Of a DNA stretch of 59,485 bases, positions 50,846-59,485 are shown piece by piece (position 1 is the first letter of the stretch; each line of letters opens with the position of its first letter). The notes below the pieces were generated by a model. The model did no database searches. It had not been told where the DNA came from and worked only from the letters and a program-made list of their open reading frames with translations. The stretch comes from Emticicia sp043780375. Its GTDB lineage: Bacteria; Bacteroidota; Bacteroidia; Cytophagales; Spirosomataceae. Both the position numbers and the translations under genes were made by a program. The stretch spans positions 1-59,485 of the forward strand of contig NZ_JAYWCU010000226.1 of NCBI RefSeq assembly GCF_043780375.1. The letters are read 5' to 3'.

Positions 50846-53494
50846 TTATCTTATTTGCTGACCGATACTAAAAGTAAATGACTTTAAGCCACGATTTGAA
50901 ATACCGGGAATCGGGTCAAATCCTTTGCCGAAATCAAGACCAATCATACCAAATGCTGGCATAAATATTCTTGCACCAACACCCGCCGTACGACGAAGTT
51001 TGAACGGATTGAAATCTTTATAACTGCCCCAACTATTACCGGCTTCTACAAAAGTTAAGAGAAAAATAGTTGCTTGTGGGTTAAGCGAAACAGGGTAACG
51101 CAATTCGGCAGCATATTTACTGTAAGCAATTCCACCCATACGACTCAAAGTAACACTACCAGTGCTTGTTCTTAATTGTTCAGCTTCTGCCATTGATAGT
51201 TCGTGAACTACGCCCTCGTCGTAGCCCCTCAAGCCAATTAAATCGGCACCCACATTCATAGAGTTTTGCATCCCCATTCCTGCTCCACCTAAGATAAATC
51301 TACCAAATGGACTAAAATCTACACGACCTCCATATTTACCCAAAAAGCCCATATTAGCTTTTGCGTGGAAAATCAATTTACCAACTACTGGAGCATACCA
51401 ATCGCCATCAAACATCCATTTATGTCCTTCAATCCATTTGAATTTATCAGTTACTGTTCCGTTTCTAAATGCTGAATATGGAGGATTGAATGTGGCACTC
51501 AAAGTAAATTGCGAACCAGCACGAGTAAACTGAGGATTATCTAAACTATACCTTGAAAGGGTAAAAGCAACTGATAAATCGTTGGCAACCCCTTTTTGAA
51601 AACCAGGAATAAAATAACTATTATCAACATTATATCTTTGATAAGACAAAGCAGCGTTGAAACTAAAGCTACGATCTGGCCAATTTAAACGTTTTCCATA
51701 GGTAACAGATCCTCCTGTATTTTTAAAATAACCCGAATAAAGGCTTGACCCTCCATAAATAGAGGCATAGTCAGCTCCATATTGTTTTTCTAAGGCTTTT
51801 TGATAACCTCTATTATCGGAAGAAGTGTGAAATATACTAACCGAAAATGAATTTGGTTTCTTGCCACCTATCCAAGGTTCTGTAAAAGAGAGTGAATAAG
51901 TTTGATAGAATCTACCACTTGCTTGCAAACGTAAAGCTAAGCGTTGACCATCACCAGCAGGAAGAGGTTTCCACTTTTTTAGATTTGTAATATTTCGAGC
52001 AGAAAAATTGTTGAAAATAACGCCAAAAGTACCAACAAAACCTTGTAAACCGCCCCAACCACCCGATAATTCGATATTATCGCTTGGTTTTTCTTCTACA
52101 TTGTATTCAATATCTACCGTGCCATCAGCTTGTGGAATTGGTTTTGGTTCAATCTTTTGTGGATCGAAATAACCTAATCTTGAAAGTGTTTGTTGGGTTT
52201 CTATAAGTTCAGTTTTACTAAATTTTTGACCAGGTTTTGTCAATAATTCACGCATAACAACGTGGTCACTGGTTTTGGTATTTCCGTTAAGAATAATACG
52301 GTTGATGGTTGCTTGCTTACCTTCTCTAATTCGCATTTCAATGTCTATCGAATCGCCTTCAACGGCTATTTCGACAGGTTCACAGTTAAAAAACAAGTAA
52401 CCATCATCCATGTAGGCCGAACTAACGTCGCCTTGTGGAATACCATTAATTTTTTTATTAAGCTCTTCAGGGTTATAAATGTCCCCTTTCTTGATAGATA
52501 GAATTGCCTCTAAATCTTTTGTTTTACGCAAATAGTTGCCTGTCCAAGTAATATTACGGTAGTAAAAACGAGTTCCTTCGTTAATATTCAATACTATTCT
52601 TAGATTATCTCCATCAGTCGAAAAGGTAGAGTCAGATGTGATTTGGGCATCTCGATAGCCTTTTTTATTATAGTAATCAACAAGAGCTTTCTTGTCTTCT
52701 TCAAATTTCTTGGGAATAAATTTTGACGGCGAGAAAATACGAAGAGGGGCTTTGATTTTCGTACTTTTCAATTTTCCTAATACTTTCCAATCTGGTAATT
52801 CGTTTACGCCAATAAGTGTTATATCATCAATTTTTACTTTATTTTTCTTGTCTATATTTACAATCAAAGCGGCATTATTGGCACGAATAGTATCTGAAAT
52901 TTGCTTGATTTGTACGACAGTATTCAGATACCCTTTTTCAATATAAATCCTTTTGATAGTCAGTTGGATATTTTTTATCAAAGCATCGGTAATTACCTTT
53001 CCTTTATTGGCTTTTACTTTGTCACTTACGGCATCTATCTCACCTTTACGTAGCCCTTTGAATACAAACTTATTTAAACGTGGACGCTCTCGTAAATGGA
53101 TGTCTAATTCTACTTTATCAAAATCAATCTTGGCAATATTGATAGCAACGTCTTCGATAATACCTTGTTCCATCAAACGACGAATTGCGGTACTAATTCG
53201 CTCTCCAGGAATGGTAATTTTATCATTTACGTTTAAACCCGATACCGAAATTAATGTATTGGGGTCGAGAAACTTTACACCACTAACAGTAATTTTCGAA
53301 ATAGTGTATTCTTTTGGACGCTCATAATTAACCGCTATTTCTTTTGGTTGCTCAATTTTACGACCTACACCAAGTGGAAACTGGGCAAAAACACCCACAG
53401 AAGAAAGTAAAAAAGGAATGAAGAGAAAACTCCTAACCGAAACGCCAGACCGTCTAAAACAAGAAAATGTATTCATAAAAGTTCTAATCATCAT
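50846..53494 (-). CDS. bamA: Outer membrane protein assembly factor BamA
   Basis: Central component that inserts beta-barrel proteins in the outer membrane. A signal region ends near GVFAQFP. Several POTRA domains follow (about 60-480, e.g. YTISKITVSGVKFLDPNTLISVSGL and RFYYRNITWTGNYLRKTKDLEAIL), then the Omp85 barrel (about 490-882) with the conserved GGWGGLQGFVGTFG and the lid-loop motif LIGLRGYDEG (VRGF/Y-like). 882 aa. The start could be one codon later or at the ATG at 53476. Confidence 0.95.
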   Translation of the reverse strand: MMIRTFMNTFSCFRRSGVSVRSFLFIPFLLSSVGVFAQFPLGVGRKIEQPKEIAVNYERPKEYTISKITVSGVKFLDPNTLISVSGLNVNDKITIPGERISTAIRRLMEQGIIEDVAINIAKIDFDKVELDIHLRERPRLNKFVFKGLRKGEIDAVSDKVKANKGKVITDALIKNIQLTIKRIYIEKGYLNTVVQIKQISDTIRANNAALIVNIDKKNKVKIDDITLIGVNELPDWKVLGKLKSTKIKAPLRIFSPSKFIPKKFEEDKKALVDYYNKKGYRDAQITSDSTFSTDGDNLRIVLNINEGTRFYYRNITWTGNYLRKTKDLEAILSIKKGDIYNPEELNKKINGIPQGDVSSAYMDDGYLFFNCEPVEIAVEGDSIDIEMRIREGKQATINRIILNGNTKTSDHVVMRELLTKPGQKFSKTELIETQQTLSRLGYFDPQKIEPKPIPQADGTVDIEYNVEEKPSDNIELSGGWGGLQGFVGTFGVIFNNFSARNITNLKKWKPLPAGDGQRLALRLQASGRFYQTYSLSFTEPWIGGKKPNSFSVSIFHTSSDNRGYQKALEKQYGADYASIYGGSSLYSGYFKNTGGSVTYGKRLNWPDRSFSFNAALSYQRYNVDNSYFIPGFQKGVANDLSVAFTLSRYSLDNPQFTRAGSQFTLSATFNPPYSAFRNGTVTDKFKWIEGHKWMFDGDWYAPVVGKLIFHAKANMGFLGKYGGRVDFSPFGRFILGGAGMGMQNSMNVGADLIGLRGYDEGVVHELSMAEAEQLRTSTGSVTLSRMGGIAYSKYAAELRYPVSLNPQATIFLLTFVEAGNSWGSYKDFNPFKLRRTAGVGARIFMPAFGMIGLDFGKGFDPIPGISNRGLKSFTFSIGQQIR

Positions 53495-53514
53495 AATTTA
53501 ATATTTACACTCCT

Positions 53515-54276
53515 TTAAGAGCGGTTTGCCGATTCGATGGGAGGTAATTGCTCACTTGTTTTGCCGAAACGTCTTTCACGTTGTTGATAAGCGGCAATTG
53601 CTTCAAATAAATGCTTTTGACGGAATTCTGGCCAAAATAAATCGTCCATAAAGTACAATTCGGCGTAAGCCAATTGCCAAAGTAGGTAATTACTGATTCG
53701 GTGATCGCCACCTGTGCGAATCATTAAATCTACATCTGGGGCATCTTCGGTGGCTAAATACTGAGCAAAAACATTTTCAGAAATGTCTTCAACAGCTATT
53801 TCTCCTGTTTTGACCTTTGCTGCAATTTTTTTGGTTGCTTGTACTATTTCCCACTTTCCGCTATAACTCAATGCCAAAATCAGTGTTAGTCCAGTGTTAT
53901 TTTTTGTCAATTCCACCGAATCAAGCATCTTTTTGCGAGCCGATTTCGGAAGATTATCAAGGTCGCCGATTGTTTTAACTCTAACGTTGTTTTTGTGCAA
54001 ATCGGGCACTTCTTCACCAATAGTTTTTACTAACAATTGCATGATACCATCTACCTCTAATTTTGGACGATTCCAGTTTTCGGTTGAAAAAGTGTAGAGC
54101 GTAAGATATTTTACGCCTAATTCCACGCAGCCTTCAACAGTATCTCGAACCGATTTAACACCATGATGATGCCCAAAGATTCGCATAGCCCCTTGTTGCT
54201 TTGCCCAACGACCATTACCGTCCATAATAACGGCTATATGACGGGGTAAATTGCCTAAATCAATGTTTTCTTTCAC
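53515..54276 (-). CDS. uppS: Undecaprenyl diphosphate synthase (isoprenyl transferase)
   Basis: Builds the C55 lipid carrier used for peptidoglycan and surface polysaccharides. The catalytic aspartate is in HIAVIMDGNGRWAKQQG; other signatures are HHHGVKSVRDTVEGC and the C-terminal LMIRTGGDHRISNYLLWQLAYAELYF. No ATG is available; GTG at 54276 (giving VKENIDLGNLPRH) fits family starts better than TTG at 54294. About 253 aa. Immediately upstream of bamA in the same block. Confidence 0.94.
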   Translation of the reverse strand: MKENIDLGNLPRHIAVIMDGNGRWAKQQGAMRIFGHHHGVKSVRDTVEGCVELGVKYLTLYTFSTENWNRPKLEVDGIMQLLVKTIGEEVPDLHKNNVRVKTIGDLDNLPKSARKKMLDSVELTKNNTGLTLILALSYSGKWEIVQATKKIAAKVKTGEIAVEDISENVFAQYLATEDAPDVDLMIRTGGDHRISNYLLWQLAYAELYFMDDLFWPEFRQKHLFEAIAAYQQRERRFGKTSEQLPPIESANRS

Positions 54277-54342
54277 GGGTAAATCAATTAACAATAACGA
54301 ATTAACAAGGTTTAATTAATCTAATGTAAGCAAAAAGGACTG

Positions 54343-54350
54343 CAAAGGTA
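54343..54350 (-). promoter_or_regulatory. -7 box TACCTTTG for uppS
   Basis: Exact TAnnTTTG match about 67 bases upstream of the uppS start, after a gap of about 200 bases to the DUF6089 gene, suggesting a promoter within the block. Confidence 0.5.
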
Positions 54351-54477
54351 GAAAAAAAGAACTGTAATTGATAAGTTTTTGAGGATTTGTAGAATCTCGA
54401 AGCAGATTTTGTAGAGAAAAAGATGAATTTCTAAGTTTTATCTAAATTAACAACAAGAATAAAGTGAAAAAGGTACT

Positions 54478-55275
54478 TTATCTGGGCGGATTTGGACAAT
54501 GAACTTTGTAAAATAAATAACTAATCGAAAAATTTGTATAATAATACATGTCCCTAACTTTGGTATTTGGTATTTGGTATTTAATCAAATATTGAAATTT
54601 GGCATCTGAAGGGACAATACCAGCAGGAAGATTCAAAGGATATGTTCCATCGGAATAATAGCCAAAGTTGTCTAAAAAATCGGTATTTACTCGTCTTGCT
54701 CCAAATTCAACACCCCAGTTCCATTTGCCTTTTCTCTGCCATTGTTTTTTAAAACCAATGCCTAACGAAATGTATTGCTCATTTTTGTTTGATGAATATG
54801 GAGAAAAAACAGAAGGATTTACGTCCGTTTTACTTTGAGATTTTGTGTCAATAATAGTAATTCCGTAGCCTCCAAAAACATAAGGAGTCCAGTTATTTAC
54901 AATCCTTGAAGCACTGGTTCGAAAATTCAAGAAGTTATATTCTATTTGTCCGCCACCTTCTATCAAATTTGCATCAAAACTATATTCTCGTGATTGATGT
55001 AATGGGTCTGTTTTGACTAATTTGTCGTCGCCATGAACTTTCCCAATCATGGCTTGTGCCTTGAAAGAAACAGAACGGCTATAATTCATTCGCACAAAGG
55101 TATTTGCTCCTGGACGGATAATTAAGGGCTTATATGTGGGCATAACATCGCCTTTGTATTGGCATACACCAGCACCCGCTCCTATTTCCCACGTTTGAGC
55201 AAAAACACTTGATTGTAATACAATAAGAGAAGCTAAACCGAATATTTTTCTTACTACCAATTTGCAAATAATCAT
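54478..55275 (-). CDS. DUF6089-type outer-membrane beta-barrel protein
   Basis: The signal peptide ends LQSSVFAQ, followed by alternating amphipathic strands with aromatic residues (TWEIGAGAGVCQYKGDVMP, YIFGGYG-like turns) typical of small outer-membrane barrels. 265 aa. It carries a 21-bp run of three identical heptads near the 3' end (54562-54582). It is adjacent to a longer paralogue. Function unknown; the position next to uppS and bamA suggests an envelope role. Confidence 0.75.
   Translation of the reverse strand: MIICKLVVRKIFGLASLIVLQSSVFAQTWEIGAGAGVCQYKGDVMPTYKPLIIRPGANTFVRMNYSRSVSFKAQAMIGKVHGDDKLVKTDPLHQSREYSFDANLIEGGGQIEYNFLNFRTSASRIVNNWTPYVFGGYGITIIDTKSQSKTDVNPSVFSPYSSNKNEQYISLGIGFKKQWQRKGKWNWGVEFGARRVNTDFLDNFGYYSDGTYPLNLPAGIVPSDAKFQYLIKYQIPNTKVRDMYYYTNFSISYLFYKVHCPNPPR
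54562..54582 (-). repeat. Three identical heptads (GGTATTT) inside a coding region
   Basis: Three exact 7-bp copies within the DUF6089 gene; 21 bases keep the frame, but a change of one copy would shift it. Confidence 0.85.
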
Positions 55276-55335
55276 TTAAGAATTGTCGTTAAATGCTGCT
55301 GCGAAGAACCGCTTATACTCATATATTTAGTAGTG

Positions 55336-56394
55336 TTATTTTATAGGCGGGCATTTGATTTTACTACTGATTATATAACTAATAGTGAGTTGAGAGACAA
55401 AATAACTATCCCATCTTGTTGTACCTCGGGCACTATTGGCAGCGTAGCCAAACAGTGTTGTACCATTAGTAGCTGGTGTTGGAGTACCTGCCGCATTTAA
55501 TTGATTGATAGCAATATTAGTAAAATCATTGACACGAGAAACACCTGTACGAGCGGTAAAGTTTTCACCGGCACGGTTAGCAAAAATAGCTCCCAAAGGA
55601 GAAACAGCTGCTAAATCATTTGGATTGGGATAGTCGGTATTACCTACATCGTCTAAATAATCAAAAGGGGTAATTCTTAATCCTGTCTCTAAATTCAAAT
55701 CAAATTTTTCATTTAATTTGAATTTCAAACCTAAACCTACTGGAAAAACAGGTTGAATGAGGGAATATGCTTTTGGATAAGTATCGTTAATGCCTTGCCC
55801 CGATGTTTGCTTGTCTTTTAGGCTTGTCCAAGCACCTATTGTTACTTCACCAGTACCTGCGTCAACGGTTGCTACATCACGAGCTTGAGGATTATGTCCA
55901 TAAAAACCAAAACCAATGAAACTATAAGGCATAAAACTACTTCTTCCTTGTTGACCTTTGCCATATTGTGGTAAAAGGTTGAATAAACCAGTAAGGGTAA
56001 ATTCTTTTATATCATTTCTAAAATGAAGATTACGCAGAAATGGTTGATAAAATTTATCTAAATTACGTTGTGAATAATTATAATCATCACCTGCAATTCT
56101 TGCCCAAGTAAAACCAACACGTGCAGCTATTTGTGGCGATAATTGACGCGTATAATTGATAGTTGCGTTCCAACGAACATTCGTGATTAGGCCATAATAA
56201 AAGTAACTATATGGAGATAAATCGCCAAAATAATGAGAGCTTCCTCCCCCAATGCCTACCGATGAAAATTGATTGAGTTTATTTTTTTTACTGAAAATGC
56301 CAGACTGAGCAAAGTTTTCTTCATTAGCCAAAAGCACCAAAGAAAAACACAATAATAGGCTATAAGCCGTGTTTCTTAATTTTAACAATTTCAT
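55336..56394 (-). CDS. DUF6089-type outer-membrane beta-barrel protein (paralogue)
   Basis: The signal region ends ANEENFAQ, followed by FSSVGIGGGSSHYFGDLSPYSYFYYGLITNVRWNATINYTRQLS, the DUF6089 opening with paired strands, and RVGFTWARIAGDDY. 352 aa, larger than the neighbouring paralogue because of a loop between about 160 and 300. It sits between nadK and the smaller paralogue, a conserved arrangement in Cytophagales. Confidence 0.78.
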   Translation of the reverse strand: MKLLKLRNTAYSLLLCFSLVLLANEENFAQSGIFSKKNKLNQFSSVGIGGGSSHYFGDLSPYSYFYYGLITNVRWNATINYTRQLSPQIAARVGFTWARIAGDDYNYSQRNLDKFYQPFLRNLHFRNDIKEFTLTGLFNLLPQYGKGQQGRSSFMPYSFIGFGFYGHNPQARDVATVDAGTGEVTIGAWTSLKDKQTSGQGINDTYPKAYSLIQPVFPVGLGLKFKLNEKFDLNLETGLRITPFDYLDDVGNTDYPNPNDLAAVSPLGAIFANRAGENFTARTGVSRVNDFTNIAINQLNAAGTPTPATNGTTLFGYAANSARGTTRWDSYFVSQLTISYIISSKIKCPPIK

Positions 56395-56446
56395 ACGAAT
56401 AGCTGGTTTGTCAAATTATTTAACGTAATTATAAAAACTTTTATTG

Positions 56447-57331
56447 TCAATTTCGGGCATCAATGCCCCATTTAAGTTTCCCTCTTAAAGTATTTAAGAA
56501 ATCATCGCCTTCCATTTTGACCATTTTTGCTTTGAAATCTTCTTTTCTCACTGTAATCGTTGCCTCTTCATCATCACCAATAATCTTTGCACGAGAGTCC
56601 ATCGAAACTAAGAAATTATTACTTCGACTTTCTACTTTGAACGAAATGACACTGTCATCAGATACAATCATTGGTCGCACAAATAGGTTATGTGGACAAA
56701 TAGGCGTAATAATAAAATTTGCCGAATGAGGCATAACCAAAGGCCCACCACAACTCAACGAATAACCCGTTGAACCTGTTGCTGTTGCTACCATCAAACC
56801 ATCTGCCCAATAAGTATTTAAAAACTCGCCATTAATATAAGCATGAATTACAATCATGGAAGAGGTATCGGTCTTTGAAATAGCTATTTCATTAAGAGCA
56901 AAATTCGTGCCTTCTTCAAAAAGCTCTGTTTCGGAGGTTGCCGAAATCATTGTTCGCTCGTCAATACTATATTGTCCATTGACTAATTGGTAGATTGTTC
57001 TTTCAATTTTGTCGGGAGAAACAGCCGCTAAAAAGCCCAATCGTCCGAAATTGAAGCCTAAAACAGGGATTTCTCGCTTACCAACGTGCGAAAGCGTTTC
57101 GAGGAATGTACCATCGCCACCGAGGCTGAAAGCGAAGTTGGCATCAAAGATTTCATTAGAATTAGTGTAAACAACTTTGCTATCAATCCTAATGCCCGAT
57201 TGGAGCAATATTCGTTTAAAAGATTCAGAAAGTTGAATCTCTATTTTATGTTGTTTTAGTTCGTCAAAAACTTGCTGAATATTGGGAACGGAATCAACAT
57301 TAAATTTTCGACCGTGAATGGCTATTTTCAT
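56447..57331 (-). CDS. nadK: NAD kinase
   Basis: Phosphorylates NAD to NADP. The diacylglycerol-kinase-like motif GGDGTFLETL is at 71-80, NFGRLGFLA and the NE/D region NEIAISKTDTSSMIVIHAYING follow, then DGLMVATATGSTGYSLSCGGPLVMP, which closes over the substrate. 294 aa. It leads the DUF6089-uppS-bamA-skp block on the minus strand. Confidence 0.95.
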   Translation of the reverse strand: MKIAIHGRKFNVDSVPNIQQVFDELKQHKIEIQLSESFKRILLQSGIRIDSKVVYTNSNEIFDANFAFSLGGDGTFLETLSHVGKREIPVLGFNFGRLGFLAAVSPDKIERTIYQLVNGQYSIDERTMISATSETELFEEGTNFALNEIAISKTDTSSMIVIHAYINGEFLNTYWADGLMVATATGSTGYSLSCGGPLVMPHSANFIITPICPHNLFVRPMIVSDDSVISFKVESRSNNFLVSMDSRAKIIGDDEEATITVRKEDFKAKMVKMEGDDFLNTLRGKLKWGIDARN

Positions 57332-57394
57332 TAGAAAAAAAACCCTGACCTCTAATAGGGAAGTTAAAATTTGAGTAATTTATATACTTTAAGG

Positions 57395-57417
57395 CAAAAT
57401 TATTAAGGGCAAAATTA
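57395..57417 (-). promoter_or_regulatory. Two tandem -7 boxes TAATTTTG upstream of nadK
   Basis: Exact TAnnTTTG matches at 57395-57402 and 57410-57417 on the minus strand, 64-79 bases before the ATG. Confidence 0.4.
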
Positions 57418-57449
57418 CGAAGGATTGTCGCAAAAGCTACTTAAAATGC

Positions 57450-58844
57450 TTACAAATCAAAACCTTCGCTTTGTGCAGGAATTAGAATTTCTTGAAAACC
57501 GACTTTTTCCAAGCGATTTTTGAAAGCCAATTGATTCTCTATTTCTCCATGAACCAAGAAAAGCTTCTTCACTTTTTTAGCATCTTGGCAAGATAGATAT
57601 TGAATCATTTCGGAATAATCGGCATGGGCAGAAAAAGAATCCATTACTTCTACTTGGGCATTTACCTTATGTAACTGACCAAAAATTCTTACCTCTTTTG
57701 CTCCTGATTTTAATATAGCACCTAAACTTTCAGGAGAGCAATAGCCTACCAGTAAAATAGTTGTTGTTGGTTTTTCAACATTATTGGCAATATGGTGTTT
57801 TATTCTGCCAGCCTCTGCCATACCCGACGACGAAATAATAATACATGGTTCATGGCTTTCATTAAGGGCTTTCGACTCATTTACCTCACTAATATAATGT
57901 AAATTGTCAAAATCAAAGGCATCGCCATCGTGCTTAATATACCGTAATATTTCGGGATTAAAACATTCTTCATTGTTTCTCATTGCGATTGTAGCTTTTA
58001 CTGACAAAGGACTGTCGATATAAACAGGGATTTTTGGTAAAAGTCCTTCGGAAGAAAGTTGGTCAAGGGCATAAATTAATTCTTGCGTTCTATCAACTGC
58101 AAATGCTGGAATAAGTAGTTTTCCTTTGTTTTCTACGCAGGTTTCTTTAACAATTCGCAGTAAATGTGCTTTTACATCAACTTCTGGCTCATGCAATTTA
58201 TTGCCATAAGTTGATTCACAAATAATATAATCGGCTTGTGGAAAAGGCATTGGACTGCGTAAAATTTTGTCGTTGGGTCGTCCAATATCTCCAGTAAAAA
58301 ATAAGGTTTTCGTAGCATTTTCCTCTTTTAAAGACAAGTAAATACCGGCACTTCCTAATAAATGTCCACTATCAAAATAGGTAGCAGTTATACCTTCTTC
58401 TAAATAAAAAGGAGTAGAATAATCTACGGTTTTGAATAAAGATAAAGCCATTGCCACATCTTCGGCATTATAAAGCAATTCAAAAGGCTCTTCGTTGCGT
58501 TTTATTCTTCTTTTATTTATACGTTCTAAGTCTTTTTCTTGAATATACGCCGAATCGAGCAGCATCATTTCGCATAAATCCTTAGTGGCGTTTGTGGCAT
58601 AAATTGTACCTCTGAATCCTTTTCGGACTAATCTCGGAACAAGTCCTGAGTGGTCGATGTGAGCATGACTTAAAATAAGGAAATCTACCTCTTTGGGGTC
58701 AAACCCAAATTGTAGATTTAATTCGGTCGTGCCAATTCCTTGGAAAAGTCCACAATCCAATAATATTTTTTTGCCTTTGTTGGTCGTTACAAGATGCTTG
58801 CTTCCAGTAACTCGTTGAGCCGCTCCGTAAAATTGAATTTTCAT
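57450..58844 (-). CDS. MBL-fold metallo-hydrolase, RNA exonuclease-like (beta-CASP)
   Basis: The metallo-beta-lactamase motif HAHIDHSG is at 60-67, with further ligands in GDIGRPND and DSGHLLGSAG. The beta-CASP insert follows, with the terminal RNA-metabolising motif SFSAHADYSEM and the final LVHGE. This is the CPSF73/YSH1-like bacterial RNase family (as in TTHA0252). 464 aa. It probably degrades or processes RNA; the exact target is unknown. Confidence 0.88.
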   Translation of the reverse strand: MKIQFYGAAQRVTGSKHLVTTNKGKKILLDCGLFQGIGTTELNLQFGFDPKEVDFLILSHAHIDHSGLVPRLVRKGFRGTIYATNATKDLCEMMLLDSAYIQEKDLERINKRRIKRNEEPFELLYNAEDVAMALSLFKTVDYSTPFYLEEGITATYFDSGHLLGSAGIYLSLKEENATKTLFFTGDIGRPNDKILRSPMPFPQADYIICESTYGNKLHEPEVDVKAHLLRIVKETCVENKGKLLIPAFAVDRTQELIYALDQLSSEGLLPKIPVYIDSPLSVKATIAMRNNEECFNPEILRYIKHDGDAFDFDNLHYISEVNESKALNESHEPCIIISSSGMAEAGRIKHHIANNVEKPTTTILLVGYCSPESLGAILKSGAKEVRIFGQLHKVNAQVEVMDSFSAHADYSEMIQYLSCQDAKKVKKLFLVHGEIENQLAFKNRLEKVGFQEILIPAQSEGFDL

Positions 58845-58936
58845 ATACCCCAGTTTTTTTGCAAATAAGAGAATTTATTTTGTCAAAAAAACAATGAAAG
58901 AGTAAATTTATACAGAATCGAATAGACAATCCAATT

Positions 58937-59146
58937 TCAATTCAATCCAAATTGTCTTAAATGGAAGCCTTCGTTACTATTTTTGAAGGTAAATTCCTCT
59001 CCGTCTAAAATCTGCCAATGTTTGCGGTCAATATCCGACATGTTTTTTTATATCAGGAAAAAGATTCAATGGAACTTTCATAATCCTACCGTCAGACAAA
59101 TACAATTCTACAAATCCTTTTGGAAATTTTAAATTTATTAGCTTAG
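58937..59146 (-). pseudogene. DUF2442-like gene broken by a frameshift
   Basis: One frame reads LVTKLINLKFPKGFVELY then LSDGRIMKVPLNLFPDIKK and ends shortly after a run of seven A (59042-59048 region). A second frame continues as MSDIDRKHWQILDGEEFTF through FHLRQFGLN (58937-59041). Joined by one base less in the A-run they form a DUF2442-like domain (DGR...VPL..FPDI...W.ILDGEEF). The clean split suggests a decayed gene or a sequencing error in a homopolymer. Confidence 0.5.
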
Positions 59147-59154
59147 TTACCAAA

Positions 59155-59364
59155 TCATTTTTTTATTAAAATTGCTTTTATTTTTTCACCTTTCAAAACT
59201 TTTTCTACTTGCGAAACTGTAAGTTCGTAATACTTATCTATATCTCTGATTTAGTTCTTTTTTGTAAAATCTCCTTTTTCAAATATACTCAAATCATCTA
59301 ACCAAACTTTTGCACCTTTAGCATTTTTATTATTTGTTCTGAAAATATATATGTTTTCTCTCAT
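59155..59364 (-). pseudogene. DUF4160-like fragment with an in-frame stop
   Basis: From ATG at 59364 the frame reads MRENIYIFRTNNKNAKGAKVW then LDDLSIFEKGDFTKKN, a stop (59251-59253), and continues in the same frame as IRDIDKYYELTVSQVEKVLKG. Together this resembles the C-terminal part of DUF4160, a family often paired with DUF2442. Moderate confidence in the family, higher in the decay. Confidence 0.4.
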
Positions 59365-59485
59365 TTGGGTTTTCTCCTGCCCATGTAATAGACTTCCTGC
59401 GAAAGTATTTTAAGTCGAAAAACACCATCTTTTCGGCTACAAATTGAGCAAATTTTTCAACCGTAGCGGTGCTATGCTTTCAAAA
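59330..59485 (-). pseudogene. Unidentified ORF fragment at the window edge
   Basis: A reading frame ends at 59330-59332 with EKMVFFDLKYFRRKSITWAGE then NPNERKHIYFQNK. It has no start codon in the window and a stop upstream at about 59480, so it looks like another remnant. The 58845-59485 region has no intact gene. Confidence 0.3.

Noticed and set aside
1..59485. CRISPR array or prophage
   Set aside because: No regularly spaced direct repeats of 25-40 bases and no phage structural, integrase or transposase genes were found.

Overview
The window looks like chromosomal DNA of a member of the Bacteroidota, most likely order Cytophagales (an Emticicia/Arcicella/Flectobacillus-like genome; the genus is inference). 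The DNA is AT-rich. Shine-Dalgarno sequences are absent and starts are preceded by A-rich stretches. Many intergenic regions carry the Bacteroidota promoter box TAnnTTTG, twice with a perfectly spaced TTTG at -33. Typical Bacteroidota families are present: DUF6089 outer-membrane proteins, tandem Skp/OmpH genes next to bamA, a NagB/PIG-L fusion and a SemiSWEET. No rRNA, phage, insertion sequence or CRISPR array was seen; one tRNA (His, GTG) is present.

Layout. 1-2.9 kb: flavin oxidoreductase (cut by the window edge), membrane-anchored GT2 glycosyltransferase, SemiSWEET. 2.9-9.8 kb: recG, tRNA-His, a TonB-C-like/TPR protein, secA. 10.1-13.1 kb: a short leuA behind a Leu-rich leader peptide and terminator, then pyk. 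13.2-25 kb: housekeeping and lipid genes (lipoprotein, MATE pump, rnhB, sugar isomerase-like protein, acyl-ACP desaturase, two PlsC-like acyltransferases, fabD, SPOR lipoprotein, gapN-type dehydrogenase, DnaQ-fold exonuclease, DsbD N-domain protein). 25.2-33.7 kb (minus): NagB/PIG-L fusion, then a six-gene surface-glycan cluster (PhyH dioxygenase, beta-propeller glycosidase-like protein, methyltransferase, NeuD-like acyltransferase, WbqC, GT-C-like membrane protein). 33.8-37.8 kb: ilvA, AraC regulator, lipocalin-like lipoprotein, DinB and SnoaL proteins. 37.9-44.4 kb (minus): an ilv operon, leader-ilvD-(66-aa protein + nucleotidyltransferase)-ilvB-(four-helix-bundle gene)-ilvN-ilvC. 44.5-47 kb: a 2-keto-3-deoxy-acid dehydratase-like protein with alpha-ketoglutarate semialdehyde dehydrogenase. 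47.1-57.3 kb (minus): WG-repeat protein, then nadK-DUF6089-DUF6089-uppS-bamA-skp-skp, an envelope-biogenesis block. 57.4-58.8 kb: MBL-fold RNase. 58.9-59.5 kb: decayed gene remnants.

How the parts work together. Branched-chain amino acid synthesis is the dominant theme: ilvA, ilvD, ilvB, ilvN, ilvC and leuA are all here. Two transcription attenuators are readable from sequence. ilvD follows a 16-residue leader peptide with 10 Ile/Val/Leu residues, an antiterminator of 11 perfect base pairs and a terminator. leuA follows a Leu-rich 18-residue leader (TTG start) and a terminator, and its protein lacks the usual C-terminal leucine-sensing domain. The ilv operon also carries two unrelated gene modules between its enzyme genes, one of them bounded by inverted 7-bp tandem repeats. 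Short-period (7-8 bp) tandem repeats recur just before start codons at several places in the window.
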